Origin: Absidia repens
Lineage: Eukaryota > Mucoromycota > Mucoromycetes > Mucorales > Cunninghamellaceae
Length of the DNA: 64,000 nucleotides
Assembly: GCA_002105175.1 (NCBI GenBank)
Contig: MCGE01000037.1
Location: 342,003-406,002, forward strand
Direction: 5' to 3'
The notes under the pieces were generated by a model, which saw only the letters and a list, made by a program, of their open reading frames with translations, searched no databases and was not told the DNA's origin. Below are positions 33,607 through 45,708 of the stretch, in pieces (the first letter of the stretch is position 1; the number at the start of each line of letters is the position of its first letter). The position numbers and the translations under genes were made by a program.

Positions 33607-35386
33607 ATGACAATGTCACCCCATTCTACTTCTGTTTCAAAGTTGGAAGACCCTGAAGATCTCCTATTATCTTATTTGAATGCGGATTGCCTTGACACCA
33701 CAAATGCCACCAGTACCACTTTGGACATGATCATCACCAAGCCACCTTTGTCTCCATCATCTGCCTCTTTCGACAATCCATTCTCTCCACACACAAGCTA
33801 TCAATCATCTTGGCCGACTATGCCCTTCATGTTCAATGTGAATGCCTTGGCAAGCGCTTGTATGGATTCTCCTGACTTGACTGCCGGTATTTCGCCGCGT
33901 TCTATTTCGCGTCTTGGCTCTCCGTTTTCAAGTCCTGATATGCCGAAGTCTATGACCTGTTTGACATCCTCCTATGCAGTCGCGTCACATTTGGCAGACG
34001 TCAAGGACTATCAGCCTTCAACTACTATCATGTCATCATCATCATCATCATCGTCTTCCTCGCCAACAATATCAACCGCATCCTCAGTCTCTTCGTCCGA
34101 CGCTGATGAACCCAAAAGGAAACGCGAACGTAAGAAACAGCTGCAAAGAGGACCTACCTCCTCCTCTCCTCCCAAACACCAACAACCCCCAACAATGATG
34201 CACGGCTGCAAACCAATTTTACCTGCCGCCAGCAATAGCCATTACCATTTGCCATCGCCACCGGCATCATCCTTGGCCAATGTCAAACCTGAACCTATGG
34301 ACTTTGATACCTCCTCTGTTTTGACTACTCTAAGTGACCACTCGAATAGCAGGGGCGATACAACATCAACACTAACGGAAAACCGACCTCCATCCAAAAA
34401 GCACCAGGACCAGCAGCAATGCCGTGAATCCATCAAAACGAACGAGATCACACCATCTCGACAACAACCAAAACCAGCAGCAACAGATGCTCAAAACAAA
34501 CGACAAGAAAGATTGATCAAAAACAGGGCAGCAGCTTTATTATCCAGGAAACGGAAACGGGAACATCTTCAGTCACTGGAACAAGAACGTCAATGGTTAA
34601 CAAAGGACAATGGACTACTAAAATCAAAAACAGCAGCGTTGGAGGAAAAAGTACAGCAATTGGAAAAGGAAAATCTGCATCAAAAACAACGTTATTTATT
34701 ATTACAACAGCAACAGCATCAGCAACACCAGCAGAAGAAACGACTCTTTGTTCCTGGCGACGACGCATTCGGATTCGCTTCTTCCAGATCCGGCAATAAT
34801 AGCGATGATGGGGAGAACAAATCTGCCATACCTATGATGTTCTCGCCACAATCTTTAGATCCACTTTCCAAAGTCACCAACGTCCTTATGGTAAAAAGAA
34901 AAAGAGGCAGGAATCGAAAAAGGGCACAGAATGTATGCTAAATCTATTTACCTTTTATGTAGATTCTACTTATATCATTTGCCCTTTTGACTTTACCAGT
35001 GACATCAGACCGACAAGACAAAGATGCGCAATCATTCTCCAGGTATATGCAACATCCACTACATTATAACGCACGCATATACTCACTTCCTTTCTTTCTT
35101 CTGATTACATAGCAATAAAGCCAACGAAAAGAACATGTCCGGTTTATATCTTCCTCTTGTATTGCACCAACAACAACAGCGCCTCTGCAGTCATCATTCG
35201 GAAGATGAAACTACAGATATGGATATCAATAAAGATTTGGATTACCAGTTTGCAGCGTCACCACCATCACCATCATCACTGCACATGAAAATCGAGCGAG
35301 TTAGTACCGCTATTATTGAAAGTGACCACATGCACATATTACCACCACCCCCTTCAATCGGAAAACGCAAACGGACCTCTGCCTAG
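33607..35386 (+). CDS. bZIP transcription factor with a predicted membrane segment (ATF6/CREB3-like layout)
   Basis: Exons 33607-34890, 34963-35042, 35113-35386; 545 aa. Residues 298-320 are the basic region (KRQERLIKNRAAALLSRKRK) and 322-355 a leucine zipper (LQSLEQERQWL, LEEKVQQLEKEN). The N-terminal 290 residues are Ser/Thr/Pro-rich and likely trans-activating, with a Ser run near residue 150. Splicing of intron 1 joins NVLM to ILLISFALLTLPV, giving about 17 uncharged hydrophobic residues (425-441), then a hydrophilic tail. This order, activation domain, bZIP, one membrane segment, lumenal tail, is that of ATF6/CREB3 stress factors. If the 72-nt intron is retained, translation ends in it with a basic tail (KRKRGRNRKRAQ) and no membrane segment. 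Role in stress or UPR signalling is inference. Confidence 0.85.
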
Positions 35387-35676
35387 AAATATGCTGATGC
35401 TCTCTGTATTAGATAGATACCCTCAATCCGACTCCAACCCGCATTCCCGCACATTCCCTCCTTATCCCTATACTAACCCTTAGTAATAGATAGTTTTATT
35501 ATGTATTTTTTTTTTCTATTCAAGCCAATAAAAGCATATGTTTTGTCTTCTTTATATCAAATTCTTTTGTCAGACCCTCTTTACAACCAATTATCAGTAT
35601 ATGGCTCTACATATATATGCATCACACTGTCTTTGCAGTTTTTAATAAAAGCCATCATTGTCATCCCTTCAATCAC

Positions 35677-35723
<47 letters not shown>

Positions 35724-36273
35724 AGAGAGCATGTAAAAAAGGACCAAAATAGTATCACTATTGTTTTTTTTTATTGAAGAATGTATAAAAGCTATTGTAA
35801 AAGGGGAAAATATGTATGAACTATCTAAATGAAGAAGAGAATAATGCTAACCTAGGCAATAGGCCCGTTGAATACAATGGCCACATCCTAATGACGAAGT
35901 ATCCAAAAAAAAGGGAAGGGTTAGTATTACAAAGTCTATCCTTATTGTAATGCCATGTTCTTACCGATAATGTCCACATCGATGTGAAGCCAACCTTTAT
36001 CTCCTTCTTGCCATGTCAGCTGCACGATTCAATGCAACCTGGTATTTGGTGATCACTCGTGGGTGTCTTTGAGGATAATCCAAAAGCAATATTGTCACTT
36101 TAAAATCTGGCTATATATCCATACTATGCTCTACTTATACAAAGGAAACAATAGATGAGTCAAATCATTTAAGCGTTTATACGTTCCGTCCCCACTCCCC
36201 CCCGCGGTTTCCTGCCCCTCCCCCCACTCACTTTTCCCACTCCGATTCGATCTTACATGCGTGATGATCAATA
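35387..36273 (-). other. Spacer with a 45-A run and frame-broken coding text on the minus strand
   Basis: The bZIP 3' end has AATAAA signals at 35526 and 35644 and an A-run at 35678-35722. On the minus strand, about 36105-35990 reads FKVTILLLDYPQRHPRVI and TKYQVALNRAADMARRR with a stop, while a +1 shift continues as LTWQEGDKGWLHIDVDIIG up to a GTAAGA donor near 35967. The two look like one protein broken by a single-base shift. Confidence 0.35.
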
Positions 36274-36912
36274 TCAATCCGTTGGAGTATACCTGCAGCA
36301 CATACAACACGAGGCCAGCCAGCTGGAATAAAGATATTGTCGATCGTCCTTCTGATGTAGTAGTGCCTCGTCCAAGCCATCGTTCGTATATCTTTCTTGC
36401 CATAGGAGGGGCAGTCCTTCATGATCCTCCAAAGCAGGTCTATAACTTTCATCAGCATCAGTTTCATCTTCACGATCGCTTGTGCTGGGACTGTCAATAG
36501 CGTTGTAAAGCGAAGGAGTAGTTTCCGTATATGTTTGACGTTTTACGCGTTTCAATTTGGATTCTAAAGGTGGAATGAGGGTTTGGATCGATGTTAGCGA
36601 TGTATCATTGGTGCCGCCCTTGTTTAGTTCTTTTCAATTGTATTACCCATAGCACAAATGGCTTTTTGTTGGTCTGTCTGCTCTTCATCCGTTTGCAGCA
36701 TCCATTTTGGTACACGATCTTGATTAGTGTCAGTGGTGTTTTGCCAAGACGATGATAGATAATTAAGGTTGGATTGTGGTTTTGCCTAGATTCAGAAAAA
36801 AAAAAAAAAGTGTTGAGTAGGGTAAGTTTCTATAAAATCCTATCTTACGTACATATATCTGTTGCTGGAATGGATCATCATCAGATGTAGGCCATTTGGA
36901 TGAGTTCACCAT
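36274..36912 (-). CDS. Hypothetical acidic protein, three exons
   Basis: Exons 36912-36853, 36785-36647, 36563-36274; phases agree and the product is 162 aa. Text: MVNSSKWPTSDDDPFQQQIY, then SNLNYLSSSWQNTTDTNQD, VPKWMLQTDEEQTDQQKAIC, LKRVKRQTYTETTPSLYNAI, an acidic STSDREDETDADESY patch and a Cys-rich end (WLASCCMCCRYTPTD). No family recognised. The donor at the last CAG (GTATAC) and a GTGAGT donor near 36235 suggest that the true C-terminus may use other splicing and join the coding-like text at 35.97-36.11 kb, so the 3' end of this model is uncertain. Confidence 0.45.
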
Positions 36913-37479
36913 GTTTTAAGGGAAGAGAAAAAGAAATAAGGAGCCGAAAAAAAAAACCTACCAATTTTTTTTTAATTCCGCCCATTTAAAATATGAGCAC
37001 ACCAGATTGCCAAATTGAGAATCAACAGAAAATCAGCACAACATGGGGCTCCCAGATGATCCCCCCGGATCAAACATTTATAATGAAAACAACAAAATAC
37101 AGGGTCTCCGAGATGTGTTTTATAGAGTGATATTAGGATAATTTGTAATGACAAATGACTTTGGCGGACAGGCTCTTAAGCTCAACTGCCAATTTCGTTT
37201 ATGTATTATACATACCATATGCAATGGAAATAGTAAACTGAATATATAGAGTGCTGTACTGTACTGTGCAATATAATAAGATTGTAATTGTTTCTAGGAA
37301 AGACAACGGTGACGAGACAGTATAGGTTGACTAACGTGAACGGGTAAGCTAGAAGACAGCCATCTTTCATATAAAACGGACTAGAAATACCAAACAGTTG
37401 CCGAGGAACCCTTAGAGAAAGGAATGTAGTCATAAGTCGGGGAAAAAAGCGGCGGCTTTATTTACTGCTAGTTTGGGTT
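36913..37479. other. Spacer, no gene seen
   Basis: Upstream region of the acidic protein gene; open frames at 36972-37433 have no family resemblance. Confidence 0.4.
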
Positions 37480-38270
37480 AATTAGTCAATTAAAATGGGT
37501 AGGAAGAGCAATCAGTTCCTCAAGGCACTGGCGGAAAATAATAAGCTAAGCTAGTAAGTAGATGCTTGACAGAACACTGCCAAACGGCTATACTATCGGC
37601 ATTGTTTAATACTTGATAGGTTAGCGTTTGTTAAGAAAAGGATCATATTTATTTGAGGCAGTATGGGTCAACATTAAGCTAAGCATGCAGGGCTCATTAC
37701 AGAAGGGTTCTATTGGAGGGTAGCATGAGGGAGACTGACGAGAAATCTGGAGAGCGGTCAGCACTAATCTAAAAGGACAATTTTAAAAAATGAACAAATG
37801 TACCGTGCAAAGCATGAAAACGATTAGAGGGACATCTTTTATTGAAACAGAGCAATTGTCAGCGCTAAACTAAAAGGGACAACGGTACAGAGCGATTGCT
37901 TTATACAAAGCATCACGTAGACTAATGGGTCATTTTTCGTTGATATAAGTAAAAAGAGACACATTTTATTCAGATATAGATACAAACTATGGGCAAGCTA
38001 ACACTAGACTAAATTAATGAAGGCTCCAAAAAATCAACTAATGGGCGGTCCTAAATCTTGAATCCAAAATGAAAGGGTTTCCCATGCATTGTAATCCCTG
38101 AGCTGAAAACCCTTCTAAACTGGTCCTGATACTATTCTAAGTCCAACATCATCCCATAGAAGTTGGATGGTGAAAATAAAAAAAAAATAATTAAAAAGAA
38201 AGAGAGCCGAAGAAATACAGTAGGTGGGAGACAAAAATAAAAGACTTCACGTGTGCGGGATTCGAAATAT
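37480..38270 (-). repeat. Dispersed repeat family R1, full-length minus-strand copy
   Basis: Reverse complement has every R1 block in order: CCCGCACACGTGAAG, CGGCTCTCTTTCTTTTT, TTTTCACCATCCAACTTCTA, AGTATCAGGACCAGTTTAGA, CTCAGGGATTACAATGCATG, GAAACCCTTTCATTTTGGAT, TTAGTCTAGTGTTAGCTTG, CTGAATAAAATGTGTCTC, and further TTTCAATAAAAGATGTC units. It is one of the best-preserved copies. Confidence 0.8.
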
Positions 38271-39832
38271 ATTTTGTAGTGACTCGTGTAAGATTGGGCA
38301 CCGAATTTTTTAAAAACGGCCATGCCGGATGTATAAGAAAATAAGAAGGGATGGGCACGTTGAAAAATAGGCACTTGTTCAATCAAAGTCGACCCAGACC
38401 AGATTTTGTCAAGCACACATATAATATATCTATATATTTGAAAATAAGATGTTGTTCAAAGCTATGAACAAACCCTCCCCCCCCCCGAATGGAAAGGGGT
38501 TTGTGTCTAGTTGGATCAAAATAATAATATACCTATGGATGCTCAAGATAATATGTATACCATAGAGGGGAGGAATAAATATATTAACATACATTTCATA
38601 GCGTGACAAAAGTAAAGACAAAAAGAAGGTAGTCACTGTCCAAAATTTTTAATTTTTTTTATTAATTTAAAATGCCATATTTTACCTAGTCAATAATGAT
38701 AGTTGGGACAGTGGGATGAAATAGAATGCCATTCTTAATAACAGCTATCGCAATCGGTTTACTGTTTTCGGGAACTGAATAGAACCAAACCGAACCGAAT
38801 GACTCTTTTGACAAGCGAACCGGAGAGCTGAGTGGAATTGAATGCAAAAAACGAACATCAGCCATTTAAGATGCTGTCAATATAGTTTTTCGCATAATCT
38901 CGTCATTTTATATTTGAGGCATTAGCTTGATATATTTCCTTCCATGGAGCTTCTTTTCCCCCCCAAAAAAAAAAAATCTTGATGCATTAACCAAAGCTTG
39001 TAGGTATGAAGACGGGTTCAAAGTACTATTTTGGCGAGGGATTAAATGAGAGCTGATTCGTGCAAAATGAATCGGGACAGGAACTCTAATGAAATTGAAT
39101 TAAATCCTGCGAAAATATTTTTTATGTTGCATGGTACGTTGATAAAATCTGGGAAGTTGTTATAACTAATATATATTGTAATTTTTCCAAGTGATATTCA
39201 AATTGGGGAAATGTTGTCCTGTAAAGCCACAAGATCGATCCGAATTTTAAACTCAGTGGTGCATGATGCTGAAACCCATTTCCTTCCATCCTGTTCCTTC
39301 ACTTCCCCCACGCATATGTCCCCCACCGCCAATGGACTGTAAAGAGGAAACAAAATATTACATGATCTATCCGGTTTTTGAAACTAACTTTTATATGCTT
39401 TGCCTTATTTAACCACATACGACGCATGATACATATTCTTTTTATGATGGTCTCGATTTGACTGCAGCGACAAAACAGTAGACTTGGGCAAGGGTAATTT
39501 GGTTTTACTTTATTTGGTTGAAAGTGTCAGGAAGGAAGGGATGGGTACTTTGTGGAGACTAGTTTTACGTGGGTGATGTACTATGATGGCTGTGGTTAGA
39601 TGAACTAGAAACCCAGGCGAAGTATATGGATAGTGCTTGGCACAAAATACGGTGTTTTGTATCTCAGGGTTTCATTTTTTGTTCTCTAGCCTTATTACGT
39701 TTGGGAATTGGGATTAGACGGATTTGTACTTCTCTTTCCATTTACTTATAGTCTTTTCCCCATTTTTGTCTTTTTTTTTTTTTTTTTTTTTTTTTGTTTT
39801 TTGTTTGCTGGTTTAGGACTACACATACTACG
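38271..39832. other. Spacer before the SUR7/PalI-like gene, no gene seen
   Basis: A/T-rich DNA with scattered homopolymers, including a T-run at 39771-39795 shortly before the next ATG. Open frames at 38430-38636 are Ile/Phe-rich spacer translations. Confidence 0.4.
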
Positions 39833-40896
39833 ATGCTTTATAGTCTATTTTCATCATGTGGAAGCTTTTTTCTGTTTGGATCTTTTATACTGAATTTATT
39901 TATCGTGATCGGACAACTCGCAAATAAACCATTTATCAATCGGCTCTATTTCGTTCAAGTATCTCAGCAATCAACAGGCCAAAATTTTAACTTGGGACTA
40001 TGGTAACCAATCAAAGCTTCTGTTCAAAAAACAAAGGAGCTGACGCTTTTTATCTCATAATGGTTTATAGGAATTACTGCACTTCAACTGATCAAGGTGT
40101 TCAATTTTGTTCTCACCCTCAACCTGGATACAACTGGATCAACACCCCAAACGTCAACCAAGCCATTCCAAGTGCTCGATATAGTTCTGGGTTGTTTTTA
40201 GCTCTGTTCATCCTCCTCATCATTGGCTTGTGCTTGACCTTCCTTCTCTTGCTCGCTAGTTTGCCTCTTTGCTGTGTCCGCGCCCGAAGCGTAGGTGTAA
40301 GCATGTCTACCTTGATTTTCCTTACTTTTTTGGTAATGTTGGCTGCATTGATCATTGAATTGGTAGTTGTCATCCGGGGTAATCAATTGTTACATCAGGC
40401 GGATCCTACTTGGACGGGCCACGCTGGCAACAGTTTATGGATGACAATTGGATCGGTGGTGTCTTTATTGTTTGCCTTCCTGGCTTATGGTTGCTCATGC
40501 TGTGCTGTGGGTAATACCGACGGACGAAAAAGATCTTTAGGTGGACGTGGTAAAGTGGATCCTTATGGCGATAAGCATCTTGATCGTGACATGGAAGACG
40601 GTGCTGCAGCTGGTGCTGGTGCTGGTGCTATTCATCATTCACCCTATATCTTGAATCAGTCTATTTACCACACGGCTCAAACTCCCAATGTGCAACATTT
40701 AAACCAACCTTATGCCCCTGATGGAATGCCCAGCGGAACAGGACATTATTCTCCAGTGGTCGCCCCTCAAGGTTTTGAACATCAACCCCGAAATATCAAC
40801 ATGGGCAGCCCGGGTGCCGCAAGTGGACAACAGCAAGGGTACCAAACACCTGTTTTACAACACGCTGATGTCAACGCTCATACTGGCCAGAATTAG
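39833..40896 (+). CDS. SUR7/PalI-like four-TM plasma membrane protein
   Basis: Exons 39833-40002 and 40071-40896; 331 aa. Four hydrophobic segments: FFLFGSFILNLFIVIGQLA (N-terminal), GLFLALFILLIIGLCLTFLL, STLIFLTFLVMLAALIIELV and LWMTIGSVVSLLFAFLAYGC. A loop of about 80 residues with paired Cys (NYCTSTDQGVQFCSHP) lies between TM1 and TM2, as in the claudin-like SUR7/PalI (Rim9) superfamily. The cytosolic tail is hydrophilic with a Gly/Ala repeat (AAAGAGAGA) and Gln/Pro-rich end. Members act in ambient-pH sensing (PalI/Rim9) or eisosome/cortex organisation (Sur7); the loop spacing does not decide between them. The start gives a short N-terminus directly before TM1, as expected. Confidence 0.75.
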
Positions 40897-41094
40897 TATT
40901 TAATTTAGTTTTTATTGTTATTCTTGTATCTTTATTTTTATTTTTTATTTGATATTTTAGTCCTCTATCCTTAATCTTTTTATTTGATATTAGTTTATAT
41001 TTTACACATCTAAACCATTGATGATATTTTAATAAACGCTCTGGTGCTTTGGGAAATCAGAGATTCACCGTAGGCAGGCCTTTTTTTTTTGGGG

Positions 41095-41190
41095 GGGGTT
41101 TGGAAGTGTTGGTGTTGATGGGACGGGAAATTAGCTACGCACTTTCGTTGGGCAACATCCTTTGGGGTTCAACCATGGTAATCGTGTTGG
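41095..41190 (+). repeat. Short dispersed repeat R2, copy 3
   Basis: Plus-strand copy: GAAGTGTTGGTGTTGATGGG, GCACTTTCGTTGGGCAAC, then CTTTGGGGTTCAACCATGGT. It matches copy 2 over all three blocks with transitions and small gaps. Confidence 0.5.
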
Positions 41191-41574
41191 GAAATTTTAT
41201 GTCTGTGCCGCCTCAATTGATGGTTTTCTTTGGTACGGGCCACACCGACAAACATTTGCAAAAGGTCTTAATGCAGTTTGTAACTAGAAATTATTATGAT
41301 AACAACTTTTTTTGAAATAAATATCATTTTATTATCAATCGTACATATACTTTTGCCTTTGCTTGATTTTCATTTTTATTCTTTTGGAGGATGAAGAATG
41401 GCACTCATGTATACTGTTTATTTTGGCCAGACAGCCGATTGTTATCTCACTGCCAGAAAAAGGATCTGACCAACAAGCGGGATTTCAATTGAATTTTTAT
41501 AAGGTCGTGTTGTCTGATTTTTTCTCTTTTCTTCCTTTTTTTCACTTTGCTGTCCTCCGAGGATCTGATTCTCA

Positions 41575-41790
41575 TGGAGTGGGTTTTTTGTTAGATTTAG
41601 AGGGTTTTGAAAAAGGGCATGACAAAGGACATGGGGAAACCCTTTCATTTTGGATTTGTGATATGGGATCGCCACCATTAGATTAGTCCTCATCCTAACG
41701 ATAGTGCTATGAAAACCTTTATTAGTTTAGTTTTATTTATTATAGTATATATCTACATCTGAATAAACTATATTTTATCTTTTTGCCATC
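41575..41790 (+). repeat. Dispersed repeat family R1, truncated copy
   Basis: Keeps the central blocks (TGGGGAAACCCTTTCATTTT, GGATCGCCACCATTAGATTAG, TTAGTTTAGTTTTATTTATT, CTGAATAAACTATATTTTATC) but lacks the CACGTGAA 5' end. Confidence 0.55.
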
Positions 41791-42339
41791 AATATCTATG
41801 CGTTTTTGTTACTACTTGATGATGAATATGATGCTATTATCTGATCTCTGGGGTAAAAGTAGTGACTTAAAATTGTCCATGGTAGGAAAAGCATAACACG
41901 TGGATTGAATTGTGTAGAACAAATCCGTGCAAATGATTATGTAAAAACATAATAACAATGGTGCTCCAATGACATGCATCGGAGCTTGCGCCTGATAAAA
42001 ATGATTCCCAATCACACACGATATTGCTACGTTTTTGCCAACCGAAGAATGATGATATTCCTTTAGGTCAATATATAATAAATTACTGAAGACAAACAAA
42101 AACTGTGAAGACTTTTTTTTTTTATTAAATACTTCTTATTCAACAAAAAAAGGAAAGGGAAATAAAGACAGGCAAATGGGGTTGGGAGGGTATATACAAA
42201 AGGGAGAAAGGTAGAGAAGTAGAGAACAATATTGCGTGGTGTAGTAAAGGGGCGGTATAATATAATGGGGATAAACTAGTAGAGTTTAATGTAACAAGGG
42301 ACTGAGATTTGTTGTATTATTATTGATGTCCTTGCTGTT

Positions 42340-43281
42340 TCAAGAGTCAGAAGCCGAGTAAGGTGGAGATGGACAAAAGCGCTTTTGAACTAAAGGTAAT
42401 AAGGGCGGCGAATAAGTTTTCCTTTTCTTTTGTATGCAGGTAGCCGCGCCAATAGTGGGAAGGGTATTCATGACACCGGGTGGAGTTGTCTTACTAGTGA
42501 TGGTTTTGTTGCACTTCCTGTGCAGGGTTGAGTTGTCGAAAAGGACTGGCAACTTTTCTATCATTGTTGCTGTAGACTTTGTTGGAGTAGGTGTCATAAA
42601 TGGTGATGGTTGATCAGAAGTAGGGGAGACCATTGGCATGATGAAGGTGCGGTTCATTGCGTGTTGTACAAGTTGATTGCCATATTCTTGAAGGTCTTCC
42701 AAAGCAACATAAAGCTTGAATTCACATAAAAAGAGAAAATCCAGTTCCAATTGATTTAATTCCAATAAAGGCAAACCACCGACCTAGAATATTTGAAGGG
42801 AAACATTAGAGCATTTTTGTGTGGCCATATTTAAATCCCGATAGTTACCTTTGCATATCGACTATTGGGCAAATAAACATCAGAAGTGAATTTAGAAGCG
42901 ATCACTACACTGTTGAAAAAAATAAAAAATAAATAAATATATCTAGCAGATATTCAGAGATAATATTTATAAAAGAACGTATGAATACCTAGTGATAAGG
43001 AGTCGATGGACATTAAAAGAATTGATAGCGTAGTGATGTTTGACAGCGATACGGTCAAAATAAACCAATAACGACAGTAAAGCTTCATTTGTGAAAGGTG
43101 CAAATTTTAAAATTCTTACAAGATAAGCATAGATGGAAATTGTTGGTTTTGCTCGAGAATGAAAACGAGTCAAGGCTGTTTTTTTCGTCAATACGTCATT
43201 GGCCTGGATAATCGACTCCAACAAATCTGACACAATTCGTACCAGCGTTTCTACAGGAAATTCAGTGATATTCAGATGCAT
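42340..43281 (-). CDS. Pho80/Pcl-type cyclin
   Basis: Exons 43281-42989, 42909-42849, 42783-42340; 265 aa. Regulatory subunit of a Pho85/CDK5-type kinase; such cyclins control phosphate, glycogen or polarity pathways. The cyclin box spans about residues 10-155: ETLVRIVSDLLESIIQAND, FHSRAKPTISIYAYLVRILK, LLSLLVYFDRIAVKH, HRLLIT-SVVIASKFTSDVYL, NSRYAKVGGLPLLELNQLEL, FLFLCEFKLYVALEDLQEYG. The order (F-HS-P-IS-Y--RI, FD-I, HR-LIT-V--A-KF-SD, N--YAKVGG--L-ELN-LE) is that of the Pho80 subfamily. The tail of about 100 residues is Ser/Thr/Pro-rich (TPTPTKSTATMIEK) and may carry kinase sites. Confidence 0.93.
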
Positions 43282-43844
43282 AAATTGGTAATAGTAAAAA
43301 AAAACAAAAACAAAGGAGTAATTTGTGAAGATAGAGAGAAAGAGAAAAGGACTTATTTCAGTACTATGGTTGTCGTTTTTTTTTTTTTTTTCTTTATTTT
43401 TGATTGATCAGGTCGGTGGGTTTTGAGGGGAAGAAAGAAGAGGGGAGGGAGTGAATGTTGCCTTTTTTTAAAGGAAAAAAAAAATTCGAATCGTTTTGAA
43501 ATAGAAGTCGTAACAATTAACCAATCTGATGGCGTACGCTTCGCATATGTGGTACTTTTCTAATTCATTGCATTGTCCTGAACGTGTCAATTCTCCGCTT
43601 TTTGTTTGGCCAATGTAATCTACCAAAATCATCATGATCATAATCACATCCCTTCATCCATAAAAAGTAATTCAGGTGTGGAGTACATATATATGTATAT
43701 ATATATATAAGTGTAATTTTATTTTTTAAATAGCAAAATTGAAACAATAAACTACTGTAACCTATCAATAATACTAATATTACTACTAATACTATTACTA
43801 ATACTACTACGACTAATAAAATTACATGGCAGACAACTAAAAAA
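43282..43844. other. Spacer between twinfilin and cyclin genes
   Basis: Cyclin promoter region and twinfilin 3' flank. T-run at 43378-43391 and an (AT)n stretch at 43690-43709. The ORF-like text at 43565-43921 overlaps the last twinfilin exon antisense and is not real. Confidence 0.45.
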
Positions 43845-45607
43845 CTAAGACTGGGTATGAGTAGCACCAGGTCGTCTTCTTCCAGGAGCTGTAGGCCGCT
43901 TGAATCCGCCAGAAGTACCACCTAGCATTTGAATCCGATCTTGTACAGAACCGCCATTGATGGACGATGTTGAATGACTTGATTGTTGATTATTGTTGCT
44001 GGCAGTTGATGTATGCCGGGTCGCAGGATAAAGATCGTCTAATAGATATTCCTCTGTGACATCACTTGGATCACTTGTTTCAAACTACAGTATAAAAACG
44101 TGGTGGCAATAACTTGATGATCAGTTTCTTTTTCCAATGAAGTTCCCCAATCTCACTCTCTTTCAGTTTACCTTTTTCAAAATTGTGATATCAGCTTCCT
44201 TCGTTGCCCCGGCAATGACATTGGCTTTAGAAGAAGAATACAACATCTTTTCACGAATTTTGGATGAAGGAGGACATGTGTAGATAAATACTGTAATAAC
44301 AAATAGATAGAGACTTGGTTAAAAACTGAAGGACCCGCTTTGCTTCCTCTTACCTATAGCTTCTTTGGATTCTCCTTGATGTTGATGTTCAAGTACATAA
44401 AAGGTAAATCTTGGTGCATTGGATTCGATTCTGTTCTTGATATTTTTGACGTCTACCGTGGATGCATTGTCTAATTCAATGATTTCCTTATTCAACAGCT
44501 AAAACACAATAAACAAAACGTGTCGTCAAATCACTTGTCCTACTTCCCATATGTGCTCGCATCCCACCTCATTCTTTCTTCGTTTACTTACCAATGATAC
44601 AAAATTATGAGGTCGATCAGCCTTGGCTTGCTTCAATGCTTGAAGAGATTCAATAGCAGTTGAGGCCAAAGGAAAAGCCACACCAGGTGCATACGTTTTG
44701 CGAGTACTTGTTCCTTGGTAGTCAGTTACCGCTTTAGCCTAATAAAAACAAACAAACAGTGGTCAATCCAGCATCAATACTTTCCATATTTCGCTTTATA
44801 TACCTCTGCTGCTTTGATTTCAGCCAATTCCCTTTCACGTTGAGTTAAAGGAGCATCAGCATTTTTATGCGCCATGTGTTTTTTGTAACCATCTTGTGAG
44901 AATTCAGACTACAGAGAAAAACAAAAACAAAATATCGACAACAGTTGAATGAGCAAGTGAGTGAATAGTGTGTAGTATATGCTATTACTTTTTGTGTTCC
45001 ATAAATGAAATCCGTAAATTTGGAGTCGCCTAGTTCTTTTGTCAAAGTCGCTTTGGTAGAAGCATAAAGCATTTTTTCACGGACTTTGGCACCATCAGGA
45101 ACATAGCACAAAAATAACCACTTGTATTCCATTGCTGTCGTTTTTTCATCCGTTCGGACCAACAAATATGCCGGTGTCTTGTCTTCCAAGTAAGTGTCCA
45201 CCTTTTGATAGTCTATTAATAAGAATGAATAAAGTCACTAAGACGACAAAAGCCAAAAAATACATAAAGAATATATATTTATCGTTTTACCTTGGTCAAA
45301 GCTGCCTTCTACCATAGTAGTACCGGTACAGACCATGGATTCTTTTCAAAGTATAAATAAATAGATAAATAATATCAGTATATGATATGACAGTTGAGAA
45401 AAGGAAAACAGTTACTTACCGTTAACAATGGACACTTGAAGGATACGTGTGTTACCATTTGCCACAGCATCAGCAAATGTTTTCGCTAGATCTTCAGATA
45501 CTATTTAAAGGAGATGAAAATAATAATAAGTATAAAAAAAAGGTTGTATGGTATGATTACAAGCAACAGGAATGAAAACCACCTTGGATACCACTTTGAT
45601 GAGACAT
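43845..45607 (-). CDS. TWF1: Twinfilin (two ADF-homology domains)
   Basis: Actin-monomer binding and barbed-end regulator. Nine exons: 45607-45583, 45500-45420, 45341-45291, 45212-44989, 44908-44804, 44738-44592, 44498-44354, 44290-44172, 44084-43845; 378 aa, slightly longer than most. First ADF-H domain residues about 1-127 (LVRTDEKTTAMEYKWLFLCY, VPDGAKVREKMLYASTKATL); second about 162-300 (RFTFYVLEHQHQGESKEAIV, FIYTCPPSSKIREKMLYSSS). The K-REKMLY-S-K actin-binding helix appears in both, which is specific to twinfilin rather than cofilin. The C-terminus ends in a basic KRPTAPGRRRPG tail, the capping-protein/PIP2-binding end of the family. Divergent from the Rrn10-like gene, 148 bp away. Confidence 0.95.
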
Positions 45608-45671
45608 GATGATTGTTGAAAAGAAGAACGAGAGGAAAGAGAAAAAGTATCATTTTTTTAAATCCCGTCGT

Positions 45672-45708
<37 letters not shown>

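Larger units (their letters stand above)
40897..42339. other. Spacer with repeat copies, no gene supported
   Basis: Holds the 3' end of the SUR7/PalI-like gene (AATAAA at 41030), R2 at 41095-41190 and a short R1 copy at 41575-41790. The open frame at 41049-41315 is the R2 copy itself. 42110-42339 is the 3' flank of the cyclin gene. Confidence 0.45.

Noticed and set aside
41049..41315. 88-codon plus-strand frame
   Set aside because: It overlaps an R2 repeat copy and contains homopolymer-encoded Phe and Gly.
43565..43921. 118-codon minus-strand open frame rich in Val and Leu
   Set aside because: Its 5' part is an alternative frame of the final twinfilin exon and the rest is spacer.
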